Of a stretch of DNA of 64,000 nucleotides, positions 1 to 11,600 are shown one piece after another (position 1 is the first letter of the stretch; every line of letters starts with the position of its first letter). The position numbers were made by a program, and so were the translations under genes. This stretch comes from Ctenosaura bakeri. Its lineage: Eukaryota > Chordata > Lepidosauria > Squamata > Iguanidae. The stretch lies in NCBI GenBank assembly GCA_948474755.1, contig CAOLHI010000956.1:434001-498000 (forward strand), written 5' to 3'. The notes beneath the pieces are model-generated. The model was not told the origin of the DNA. It searched no databases and saw nothing but the letters and a program-made list of their open reading frames with translations.

Positions 1-126
1 AAGCTTTCTTTTACAAAAAGGCAAATAAATGTAAAAGACATATTGCTTCAATAATAAACAAAAAAAAATAGTGACAAGATGCCATTTTCATGTGTCCTGT
101 ATGCGTATTTTTCACATGTCTTGCAG

Positions 127-228
127 AAATTCAACAAAGGTTCCACAATGCCAAACCAAATGGGCTGGATCCAGACACCAACAAGTGGAATTCCAGTCAA
201 AAAGACTGCTCATTAAGAGGGATGGTAA
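127..228 (+). other. Exon-like open stretch of unknown origin
   Basis: The bases are framed by a good acceptor (tcttgcag, ends 126) and a possible donor (gtaaag from 226). In one frame they read EIQQRFHNAKPNGLDPDTNK followed by about a dozen more open codons. This does not match the EEA1 N-terminus that I would expect upstream of 2547. It could be a chance open stretch, an alternative exon or a transposase fragment. I do not recognise it. Confidence 0.15.
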
Positions 229-429
229 AGAGATAACTTTTACTGATTTCCTCTTCCCATCACAGCTGTGTCATCTGCTCTACAGCACTCTATATAGCAG
301 GCTGTAAAGTAGTGCAAAAGGAAGGAAAAACCAATGTAAATTGCAACCCCTTAGTCCTTCTTTCATCAGTTTTTTTTCCACAAACAAAAGGAATACAGTT
401 GAAAATAGACTGAGGAACATTAAGAGTAA

Positions 430-965
430 AGAATTAACCTGGAATTCTGTCCGTTCTGCCCGTGGAAAAGCGAAACAGTTGGGAGACACTGGAAAAGAAA
501 GAGAAAAGGCAAGAGACTGAAAAACGAAAGCGGGAGCTGCTATGGAAACACAGAGAGAGTAAGGAAGGAAAGGAGTAAGGCGCGAAAGAGAAACATTGGA
601 GAGTGGACTGAGACAGGTAAAGAAAAGAGTGGATATTGTGACGAAGAAAATTGAAAGAAGACTGAAAATAAGATAGAGTGGAAGTGAAAAATTGGAGCTG
701 AACAGTGAAGGACGAAAGGAGAGTAGAATCTGGAAGAGAGACAAAGGTGGATTATGGGACTGTGCTTTTGAACTGAGAGAGAACGAAAAGCTGGACTGGA
801 CTTCAGTGTATTGAAAGAGCAAGCAAAGGCGATCGGAAGGTTCGTGTGGGGAAGACAGAAAGAAGGAGAGATTTGAGAGTGGGAGAGGAAAGTAACAGCT
901 GGCAAAGTTTGGAAAAACGAAGACTTGTGAAGGACTGGGGGGAAATAAAGGGAGTGTGGTAAAAT
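430..965 (+). repeat. Purine-rich (GA-rich) tract
   Basis: About 530 bases strongly biased to G and A on the + strand (repeated gaaag, gagag, aggaag words). Its complement produces a 233-codon open frame that is compositionally Ser/Phe/Leu-rich and is not a gene. It could be the 5' part of a transposable element or a polypurine region. The class is not identified. Confidence 0.5.
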
Positions 966-1466
966 TTCTAAAGATCCACACTTGGAAAGCTCAACCTATC
1001 CTATGCCACAGCATTTACAGGGCTAACACATTGCAAGCAATGCCAGTATACAAGAAAAAAAAAACCAAACCTCAGATCCACATTTTCAATGGATCCCCCT
1101 TACTATTCTCTTAAAACTTTCGTTAAAAAAAAAAAAAGCATAAAAGGGCTGCCTTCTCTTCTTCTGTTAATATCCAGTCCCATACCCATTTTCTGAACGA
1201 GTCCCGTGGAGATCGAGCGCGACGGAGGGCCGCTGCCGGCCAGCCGGAGACGGGGCGGGAGGAGGGAACCGAGGAGGGGTTGGGGGTCGGCGGACTGGGT
1301 GCCCACACTCGCCCGCACTCGCCCGCCCTCTCCCCTTCGCCTGGTCTTCGCCCAGTCTGAACATGACCATAAGTTGCATTTGGAATAGGCTTTTCTTGTT
1401 CTGGGGTGAATTCTTAAAAACATGCATGCAGAACTGTTTTGTGGGATGACCAGTTTCAACTTCAGC

Positions 1467-2087
1467 TCAGAATGTCGCCACACATGCGCGCGCCCACTCA
1501 GGGAGCACCCTGGCCCCTCGCGTGGACCGCGGGGCCGGGGTGCTCCCTGAGCGGGTGTGCATGCGTACGGCGAAAGGGGCCCAATGGGCTGCAGCAGCCC
1601 CTTCCCCTCCCTCAGGGAAGGGAGCCGTGGTTCCGCCCGGCCTCCCGTTGCTGCGCCGTGCCCCCCCGGGGGTCGCTCCTGCGATGGTAGGCCCCGCGCC
1701 TGGCCTTCCCCGCGTGCTGGACCGGATGGAGGTGTCGATGTGGTTCACCTCCAGCTCGTACTCGACCACGGCCAGCCGCACGGCGCGCAGGCGCTCCGCC
1801 TCACTGCTGCCACCGCCGTGGCTATTGCCTCCATCTTCGCCTGCGCTCGGGGTGCCTTCGGCCTTGCCCGCCTCCTTGGAGCTCAGCAGCTGCTTAACGC
1901 CTTTGAGCAGCTCCCGGGCGCTATACTGGGAACGATAGGGCTTGGTCTCCGGGTCCTTCTTGGACTTCATGTACGAGAGGTTGAGGGTGCTGCGGAACTT
2001 CTCACAGATCGAAGCCCACTCTGAGAGCGCCGCCATTTCTTCCATTGCTCGCTCTGCAGCCTTTCTCTCAGTGGGCTTTAACGGCAC
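1467..2087 (-). CDS. Unidentified antisense ORF, possible first exon or retrocopy fragment
   Basis: I do not recognise this protein. The ATG is at 2087 on the minus strand. The first 110 or so residues look genuinely coding: charged, helix-prone, balanced composition, with MPLKPTERKAAERAMEEM at the start, YMKSKKDPETKPYRSQYSAR in the middle, a Gly/Ser/Glu linker, then AERLRAVRLAVVEYELEVNH. The rest (ST, RG, PA-rich) reads like non-coding GC-rich sequence. A plausible donor (gag/gtgaac, near 1745) follows YELE, which would make this a first coding exon of a gene nested antisense in EEA1. The alternative is a fragment captured by a neighbouring DNA transposon, since a hAT end lies at about 2231-2323. 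Confidence 0.4.
   Translation of the reverse strand: MPLKPTERKAAERAMEEMAALSEWASICEKFRSTLNLSYMKSKKDPETKPYRSQYSARELLKGVKQLLSSKEAGKAEGTPSAGEDGGNSHGGGSSEAERLRAVRLAVVEYELEVNHIDTSIRSSTRGRPGAGPTIAGATPGGARRSNGRPGGTTAPFPEGGEGAAAAHWAPFAVRMHTRSGSTPAPRSTRGARVLPEWARACVATF
1483..1565. repeat. GC-rich inverted repeat (hairpin, about 35-bp arms)
   Basis: The arm 1483-1518 (containing ctcagggagcacc) is complementary, with a few mismatches, to 1531-1565 (containing ggtgctccctgag). The loop is about 12 bases. It lies at the 3' end of the antisense ORF. Confidence 0.75.
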
Positions 2088-2230
2088 CCACTCTTGCCTC
2101 TACCGTCGGCTAGTCCGCATGCACGGTCAGAGAGCGTGAGAGGGAACGGGCTCCCGGCTCCCGCCGCCATGACTTTCTTCCCTTAGTTAAAATGGGAGCG
2201 AGATGGTTCGGGAGCGTTAGAAGCTCAACC

Positions 2231-2323
2231 TGAGAAGGGCTTGAAGCGAGGTCTTAGGCAACCCCTGTGAAAGGGTCGTGCGACCCCCCCAAAGGGTTGC
2301 GACCCCAGGTTGAGAACCCGCTG
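2231..2323 (-). mobile_element. hAT-type DNA transposon terminus
   Basis: Read on the minus strand it begins cagcgggttctcaacctg and continues with ggggtcgc and cctttcacaggggt words, the characteristic end of SPIN/URR-like hAT non-autonomous elements. Only one end is recognised. The matching second terminus was not found to the left. Confidence 0.6.
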
Positions 2324-2546
2324 CTTTAGATGGAACTGATGTTGAGTTCATGTAAAAAACCTCCATTTTATATCTGCACTTGAGAACTGTACTGCTGAAG
2401 TGTTAGTGTCTGTTTCCTTTTCTTGCTTCAGAATTAGAATGTTTTTCTGATTAGATGAGGCTAGTGCAAGTACAAGAGAGAGAAAGAAAGAGGGAATGAA
2501 AATGAGAATGCTATTAAATGTTTTTTTCTTTTGCTTCATGTTATAG

Positions 2547-2668
2547 GGATTCATTTGTCCACTTTGTATGAAGTCCCATGGATCAGCTGAAGAACTTTTC
2601 AAACACTATGAAGCAGTTCATGAATCCGGTATTGATGCAAGTCATGGAGGAGACTTGTCTCCGAAAAG
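2547..2668 (+). CDS. EEA1: EEA1 in-window exon 1 (C2H2 zinc finger)
   Basis: 122 nt, preceded by ttatag and followed by gtgctg. It encodes GFICPLCMKSHGSAEELFKH and on to HGGDLSPK. The two Cys of CPLC and the two His of HYEAVH form the Rab5-binding C2H2 finger. It ends two bases into an Arg codon completed by the next exon. Confidence 0.95.
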
Positions 2669-5600
2669 GTGCTGAGCACTAATGGTTATTTGTTTTTGTA
2701 TTACTTACTTAAATTTATCATAACTGCATTTTAAACATATGCTGATCTGAGCACTAAATATAATAATATATATTAATCAGAGAGCCAATGTGGTTTAGTG
2801 GATTGATTGTTGGACTACAGCTCTAAAGACCAGTGTTTGAGTCCCCCACATGGAAACCTGCTGGGTGATATTGGGCAAGTCACACTCTCTGAGCCTCAGA
2901 GGAAGGCAATGGGAATCCCCTTCTTACTAAATCTGACCAAGAAAAACTTGTGATAAGTTCGTCTTAGGAGCACCATGAGTCAGAAGTTACCTGAAGGCAC
3001 ACAACAGCAGCAAGTTAATCTGCTGATAAATGGTTACATTAACTGTTAAAGTTTCAAGAATCTGTTTTCTTTAATACTGAAGATAATCAGATGCGCTAGG
3101 GTTACTTGCTACCTCTGTAGTGGTTTGGATAGTGGAATTCCCTTAATTCTTTAGAAGGGCAGTTAAAACCTTATTTTTCAGTCTTTTGAATTGTTCATCC
3201 CTTTTTTTTGTACATTGTAACTTTTGTATATTTTGTAATTTTATTGTAATATTTTTATTTTTTATATTATATATTTTCATTGTTTTAGATTTTAAAGTGC
3301 TTTAGGGATGGATTATGAATGCAATTCTTATCATCCGTGCAATTTTAATAGTGATCTGAATTCCAGTCCTGAAATCATGATTATGTTTGAATAGGAGTTG
3401 CTCAGAACAGTGTTGATTTTGATTGAGTTCTGAATGCTTCTTCTATTGTTATCAAACTGTGAATGTGTGATGTTTCTAATTCCATTTAATGATAATATGA
3501 TTTGTGTGGTAATCAGCAATGTTGCTAGGATTGTGGTTTTATTTATTACATTTAATATCCTGTTTTTCAGTTTTTTCCCCCTAAAACAAAGCTTCCAGGG
3601 TATCTTACATTAATGAGATTTTAAAATAATAAGGCATAAAGTAAATAAGATGATAAAATAGTAGCAGGAACTGGCCCTTTTAATCAGAAAGAGACAAAAA
3701 AGTGAAAAGGTTGAAACCCCCACCCTCCCACACCCAAAAAAGGGCTGGGCGTTCTAAAAAAAATGTTTTCATCCTGTATGATAAGGACATAAATGGGCAC
3801 CAACTGAACTATCTGGCAAGAATGTTTCATAGGTGGAACACCATTACAGAATGTCCAGTTCCTATAATTATACATTTTTTTTCCGTTCTGCTCTAACTGG
3901 AAAGCCATGGTTAATAACTTTGAAATAAGGCAGGATAATATACCATGGTTTAAGGTTGGTTTAATAGCCTGAATTATTCCAGACCTGGTAACCATAGTTT
4001 CCTTATTCAGATGAAGGAGACAGTTATGGCTAATTTAAGATTATTTGGTTTAATCTCCATAACAGAGGAGCAAAGTGACTGCATGAGTGTGTAGAAAATT
4101 CATACTCAGCTCAAGTCAAGAAGTGATTGTTCAAATGTGGCCAATATATAGTGGTATATTAAGATTGAGATCCAGAGCACAGCTAATTAGGATATAAGCT
4201 CCATTGAAATTACTATGACTTTCAAATTAACAAATATATTTAAGACTGGACTGTCTTTCATCTTAAATCATGTGTGTTGATTGTTTTATCATTTCTAGGA
4301 GGGGGAGATAAAAAAAGCTATGTCTAGCTCTGATGCTGGGATTCAGGAGGCTGACTCAAAATTTCTCATTAAATATATTGTCTTGGAAATATATATTTTA
4401 ATTTAAATATAAATTTAAACATCTCTATTTTTAATGTGGTTTGTGTTCAGAGATGACATAACACTACTGCGACAAGAAGTTCAAGACTTGCAAGCTTCAC
4501 TTAAGGTTGGAAATGTGCATTATTTGTCAGTGCAGTTCTTTGTTTCAAATTGAAGAATTCACCAGAAGGTTGTCAAAACTGTAATCTCATAACGTGCTTT
4601 TAATTTTATTTATTCAGGAGGAGCGATGGTATTCTGAAGAGCTGAAGAAGGAATTAGAAAAAATTCAAGGGCAGAAGCATCAAGTAATTGCTTTAAAAAT
4701 ACTTGAAGCAGGTTTACCACAAGCAGTTTGTTGTCAGCCTTGAAAAGGAAGATTAAGACAGTTTTTTGTAAGGCATGTGGTCAGATTCCATTAGTTTCGT
4801 AACTTATTTATTTAATTAATGTAAGATTTAATATAGGTGTATTGTGTTCCCCATGTAAATAAGGAGAACACACATATCATTAAATATTCTGTTTGGTAAT
4901 ATTTCTTTAACCTATATGTTGGTGCCAGCATCAAAGCTAGTTTTTCTTTTAAACCACACTATCACATTCTCATTCTACTGTTTCAGATTTGCCCTTCGCA
5001 ACGTCCTGAGCTACAGGCGTGAATGTTTTTTTAATTCTCTCTTCTCTCATCTAGTTCTCTCTTCTTGGCTTCCTCTTGCTTTTATGTCTTCCTATTCTAC
5101 CTACAATTCTTGCTTTCTCTACTATCTTCCTATTGTTAATCTCTCTTTTCCCTTCTTTTGTTCCCCAGCTTATTAAAAACTAAGGAGAATTTATTTAAAA
5201 TGTTTTTAGAATTAATTCTAAAAATAACAGTTGTTGATATAGCTCATATCTTCAAACATTAATTAAAATCATATTAGAAGAAGAAACACCTTCTGTCTTT
5301 CATTCCTCTATTTACTGTTGTTAGTTAAATTAATAGATATCAATAAAATATAGTTGCTGTATGACTTTCATTTCAGTGAAGTGTTACTGAAATTAATGGC
5401 AACTTTATACTGACAGGTTCCTAGTATGTGCTGGATTCTCATATAAGCATTTGATGTCTAGAAGTTGATTTGTTAGTTTTGCAAAAAGTGCAGAATTATT
5501 CTCAGTCATACAACCTTATTTAACATCTTAGTTTTTCTGTTTTCCATTGGTAATTGCATAAATAACCGATTGTTAAATTGCTTGTAGTATGAATTGTAAA

Positions 5601-8600
5601 AACGTGAATATTTGAATGGAATTCTCCTAAACACTTGTGATGAAAATATTTCTATTGTCTTCAATACCTAGTTGCCTTTCTTCTTTTTTCTTTTTAAGGA
5701 TAATAAACCTGATGGACTGACAGGTGCGGCATCTACAGGTGACAAACATTTTAAAAGCATTTTTCATACTGGTGGTTTAGTAATGATGAGGGAAAGAAAC
5801 AATCTCAATTAATTCTAGTTGTCAAGAAAATGACAGTGTGATCCACATCTCTTAAAAACAGTCATAACATTGTTTATTTTAGTAAAGGGTTTAAAGCAGT
5901 TATAGAGCAGATCCTTGTGGGGCTTGTGTTATATGGTCTCTAAAATGCACACCTAACACCAATCTGACTGCTGCATTTTGCACTAGCTGCAGCTTTCAAA
6001 TATTTTTTGAGGGCAGCCCCACATAGAGCACATTACAGTAGTCTAATCAAGAGGTAACTAAAGCAAGAACCATTGTGATGAGATGTGTCTTCACCAAGAA
6101 AGGGTGCAGCTGACATACCAGCTGAAACTGAACCCGGTCACTGCAGCAGTCTGGCTTTGCCCTGGGTCCAAGAGCACCCTCCAACTATGAACCTAATCTT
6201 TCAGAGGGAGAGCAACCCCTTTCAGAACAGGCTGTGATCCCAGTTCCGAATTAGTTTGCCTACTGACCAGCAACAGATCTATCTTGTCTGGATTAAGCTT
6301 CTGTCTATTCGCCCACATCCAGTACTTTACTACATCCTGATAATGTTTCAGTGCTACCACAGCCTTCTTGGCATCAGATGTAAAGGAGATATAGAGCTGG
6401 ATGTTACCAGCATACTGATGACTCCTAACCCCAAAGCTCTAGATGATCTTTCCCAGCGGCTTCATGTAGAAGTTGTAAAGGATAGGGGGCAATATTGACC
6501 TCTGTGAAACTGTAATGACCAAAAGGCTGAACAACAGTCCCCCAGCACCATTCTCTGGTAACATTCAATCAAGAAAGACTGGAACCACTGTGAAAGAGTT
6601 TCATATGGAATTAAATGTCATAGTTACAAAAGTTTAAGTGTTCTTTAACTTATATTTAATAGATTAGCAAGGTCACATAGGGTATCTATTCATTTCTAAG
6701 CAGTTATGAGGAGTTCAGTTCTTCATATGTTAGCAAAATAAGATTCTTCTGACATGGGGAAAAAAGGCAGTTTTAATTTTATCTTAGATGTTAGTAAAAT
6801 ATTATTCCACCTTGGATTACTCAATAATAACACTTTCTTTTTTAGAATTGGAATCATTAGAACAGCAGCTAGAAGAAAGTCAAGTAGAAAAGTTTAATAT
6901 TAAGCAGATGAAAGATTTGTTTGAACAGAAAGCAGCACAACTGGCCACAGAAATTGTGGGTAAGTGTCCACGATTATTTTGTCATGTCAGTCCTCTGTTT
7001 GTAAAAATTAAGCAAACTAGCTTTTTTGTGTCCTTTCTTTTATTCAGATCTTAAAGCCAAATATGATGAAGAAAGGAGCCTTCGAGAAGCTGCAGAACAC
7101 AGGGTGGCAAATTTGACACAAGAACTACAGAAGGAAAGAAGCGTATGTGAAGATTTAAAAACAGAATTGGTAGGCTTTATCATGTGATCATGTTTTCATC
7201 ATGCCTTTTCCAAATCAGAAGGGGGTTCTAGCTGCTTGATAATTTTACCCACAGCTTTTTGGAGTCAGTTGCTATTATTCATCTTTGTGAGTGATTTATT
7301 TATCATGGAAACAGTGCTAGGTAATCAGGAATATCTATTTTGCTCTGCACTCAAATAATATTCTAGAAGGGGAATATGTATAAGTTTTACATGACATTTC
7401 CCTGCTATTTGCTGGGTTTATTATGGCATGATTTTTTTTTTACTAGATAATAAGTTATTAATCATTTCTATTGAAAGTTTTATTCTAGAACTGATGGAAG
7501 TAGATGCACAGTAATCTGGAAAACAAATTTCTTGTAAAACCATCTATTGAAATTAAGACAAAATAGTTGAAACCTGGCAAATTAAAGATTCGAGTTGCTA
7601 TTGTAGAGATATTCAAGCATTGAATGGGCTGAAACAGTATGTGATACAGCCACCTTCTTGGAGTTACAGGTTTTAGTGTGGTGAGTGCATTAGCAATATA
7701 TTTGGACAATTTGGTATGCTCCCAGCCTAAGATGTCAAGATGGAACATTTCTTAAAAGTTATATTGAAAATGTTTGCCTGATTTCTGTAAGAGTAACTGT
7801 CTTTGTTTTGCTTTTGTAAAGCTTCAGAGGCCTGGTGTTGAAGATGTTGCTGTTCTTAAGAAGGAATTGGTTCAAGTTCAAACGCTAATGGACAAGATGA
7901 CCTTGGAGCGTGAGAAAGAATCTGAGAAACTGAAAGATGAGTGCAATCATTTGCAAGCAGAATGTACAACTTCACAGGTATTGAATATGCCCAAAGTATA
8001 GTTGAATACGAGCCTCAGTCCTTCCATGAAAAGAACAGCTGTTAATCCATTTGTATTAACAGGACTCTTTAATTAACAAACAAGTTTTGTAATCCTCATT
8101 ACCATTGTTATCAATTCATATCATCCTTGGATGCCTGCCTACATTGATAAATCCAGTTCTATTTCTCACATGACCACTTTTAATCCCAGTTGGCAATTCT
8201 TCTGGATGCTTACTAAGTATTTGGCTATCAAAATGGTGATGTCCTTGTCAGTGATCTAACACGCACTGGATTGATAGGAAGAGCAACCCATGCACTCTTA
8301 AGACTTGGAAGGAGACCAAAATTCTTTTCAGTTACATCTGTTGACTCCCTTCTCTTGTTGAATGAAATTGATTTGCTACCTGCTTGCTCAAGTTATAAAA
8401 ATTTTCCAGGGATGGTGGACCACAACCCATATTAATGCATTAATAAAACTGGTCACCATGTGAACATTTCTGGATAGTTTAATGTGTGGTAACTTAATCA
8501 TATTGAAATGGTAACAAGAATACACTAATCACAGTGGAAAACTTAAGTGGAAAACTTTCCATCAGTGGAAAACTTAAGAAATAATATATTTTTGCAGCTA

Positions 8601-11600
8601 TAAGGCCAGTTGTGTATTGTTAACATTAAGTTGAGTAATTCAATGCTTACTTGTTAGAGATTATTTTGTTCTCCTTGTAATTCTCTAATTTGTTTAAAAA
8701 TCTGCAGCTGTTTGCTGGAGATGTGGGCTAAATTCATTGTTAGCCCTAATTAGTGTAAATCCTCTGAGGTCAATGAGACTGAAGTAAATTGTGGAGCAAA
8801 TACTCATTTTTATGGATCTGCTTTAGTTGAGGTGAATATTGGATTGAGTTGTTGAGATATATGGTCTGAGAGATTTTTTTTTTGCGTATCTATATCTTAA
8901 TCAGAGTGCAGTGTTTCAGAGTAAATCATTTATCTTGCAATAATAGTGTGGAGTGAGTTAGCTCTTTCTGCTACTCTGCCAGCCACATTGCCATCATGGC
9001 AGCATTCTGAAATAAACCATTGCTACACCATCGGATAGACTTGTTCCTTTGGGCCTTCTGGGCAAAGGGAACATTCCCTTGATGTCTGGCTCCCATTTAG
9101 ATCAGTAGAGTTTACTTTCAGATAAGTAGGTAGAAATCTTTGGTCTCAGACCACATTCTTAAACAGGCTTACTCTGACATAAGCCTACCTAATTCATTTG
9201 TAATTTCTTTTGAGTCCAGTGCACATGGAGTTTTCTGTTTGGACTGTTATCTCTGTTCATCAACATCCTGTTCAGTCAGTATTTGTTACATTTTATTGTT
9301 GTCGATGAAACTTCATCTTCTGTCTTATTCTAGATACTGAGTTTAAGCTTAACTTTTTATTACATAGAGGAAGTTCTCTAAAGGCTGTAGCTATTAATAA
9401 ATTCTTTTTCTTAAAGTGGTAGGTGTTTTATTTAATGTATTCTTTACTAAATGTGTATGACCACAAACCTTGCTTGTACTGAAGCTCTAGCTCAAACTAA
9501 ATAAGTATTGTCTATTCTGTATATCTTCAGTAAGCAAAGTTTAAGTCCTGTATTAAAGGAGACAAATGTTATCTAAAGATTAATAGTATAATCCTAGGTA
9601 TATTTTAGCAAAGTAGAGTTACACTGTGTCAGCTGGGCCTTATTTCTAGCTAAGTTTGTGTATGTTTTGTAACCTGCAGTACAGTCCTGCACTCAGAAGT
9701 AAGGTCCACTGAGTTTACTTTGTCCAGGGAAGTATATTTGTGATTGCAGGTTACATCTGTTAAAGTAGACCCCTGAAATTCTATGTTAAATGTTGCAATA
9801 ACATTTATCATTGTTTTCTTTCATCATTCACCTATCATCTGTTTATTTTTGTGCTGCATTCTAATGGAGGTTTTTAAACTTGAGGTAATTTTTTTAAAAA
9901 AAAGCCTATATCTCATTGAATATATATTTCACTTCTCAGAGATACCTTTAAGATCATGTTAAACTAGATAGACTTATTGGTTGTTAATTGTTGTTAAATC
10001 AAATTTTTCTTCTAGTGACCCTATGAATGCGAAACTTCCAAGTCACTCTGTTATCAACAGCCTTGTTTGGTTTTTGCACACCTAGGCCTGTGGCTTCCTT
10101 GATGGAATTTGTTCACTTGAAATTTAGTTTTCTTCTTTTCCTACTGCCTTCTACTTTAAGAAGCATTATTGTCTTTTCTAATGAGTCATGGTTTAACACA
10201 CATCTAATTAACGGTTAAACAAACCTAATGCTTCATGACTGCTAGGTTCACAGTAAAAAAAAAATCCATTTTGAAAAAAAAATCCTGCTCTTCTTGCTTT
10301 TAATACTCGATTTTTGTTCTATTATTATATTAAGCATGGTAGTATTTTGTTTGTGGAAACTTCTGTGTGGCCCTTATCAGAACCGGAAATTGGTATAGAA
10401 ATATCTTCATAAATAAATGAATTCTGTAATCCATCCAAATTATGACACAAGGTTGGACAGGGAATTGTATATCAGGAATTGTATATCTGTGCTACAACTA
10501 TGGAAGCACTGAGGGATTGGCACTACTATGAGGCAAGGCACTGGCCACAGAGGTTGTGGCAAAAAGCAAGAAACAAAGAGCAAAAAGAAACTTTCCTGGA
10601 CCAAACACAATATGAAAAGAACTCCTGTGCCCTGACTCAAGGAAGAGAGAGTAGTGAAAGTCATGGTGGAAATAGTGGGTGTACTAGGGAATAGACTTCT
10701 GTTTTCCGTGTGCCCTGGGGAAAATGGCTGGCTGGCTGGCTGCCTGTATGGCAGCCAGCCAAACTCCTGATTAGGTGGCTGATGCAGAGATTACCAGGGA
10801 GCCTGTGCTGAGTACCCTGGGAAGAAGTTGCATCATTGGGAAAAGATGGCCGATTTCTTACTTGCCATATGTCCTCTGCAGCTGGCAAATTCTAGACAAG
10901 TCTAGAACTTATGCTCTTTTCTGGAGAAACTGGAAAAAGATGATGTAATGTCAAAGCTTCTTCCGAGAATGGATGTTCTACAATATAATCAATCAAGCTT
11001 TTCCCCCTATGGCATTAGGCTAAGACAATCAGAACATACAGTGGCCCCTTAATTTTTGTGTTAGTTTGGAGTGCAGAACCCTCATGAAAGTCAAAAAACC
11101 ACAAATAATTCTCCCCTGCCCAAGTAAGAATGCCACCTCGCATTCTCTTCTGGTGTTCCCCACTCCCATTCCCTTTAATTTTGCCTGGGCATAAGTGCCT
11201 TCCTTCTCTGTGCCTGGGCAAAAGGTAAACAAATGGGAGGGGTAGCCCTGTGCATGGAAAAGAGAAACACACATCTCTGCCAATTTTCATGTTTCCATTC
11301 TCTTGCCTGGGTGCACATGCCTTTTTTCTAAGTGCCTGGGCAAAAGTCAGGTAAAGGGGAGGGGCAGCCCTGTGCGTGGAGAAGGTGTGTGTGTGCCTTT
11401 CCCCCATTCCCTTGCTTTTTGTCTGGGTGCAAGTGCCTTCTTTCTGTGTGCCCAGACAAAAGGCATTCAAATGGGAGGGGGGAGCACTCCTGAGTGTGGA
11501 GGAGACGTGCGTGTGCCTCCTGTCATTCTTCCTCTCCCATTCTCTTGTCTTTTGCCTGGGTGTGCCTTCCTTCCTTCAATGTGCTTTGGCAAAAGGCAGG

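Larger units (their letters stand above)
1195..2180. promoter_or_regulatory. CpG-island-like GC-rich block in the EEA1 5' intron
   Basis: GC- and CpG-dense sequence of about 1 kb inside AT-rich intron. It contains the antisense ORF (1467-2087), a long hairpin (1483-1565) and, just beyond it, a hAT terminus. It may be a promoter for an antisense or alternative transcript, or simply an inserted GC-rich element. No TATA box is evident. Confidence 0.45.

Noticed and set aside
280..981. 233-codon minus-strand ORF
   Set aside because: Ser/Phe/Leu-rich translation of the complement of the purine-rich tract. No domain pattern.
1439..2139. Several overlapping + strand ORFs (83-155 codons) in the CpG island
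   Set aside because: GC-rich shadows of the minus-strand ORF, with Pro/Arg/Ala-biased composition.
2780..2860. Possible tRNA gene
   Set aside because: The tRNA-like head belongs to a SINE. A and B boxes are degenerate and no cloverleaf is complete. The same applies at 16040 and 48881.
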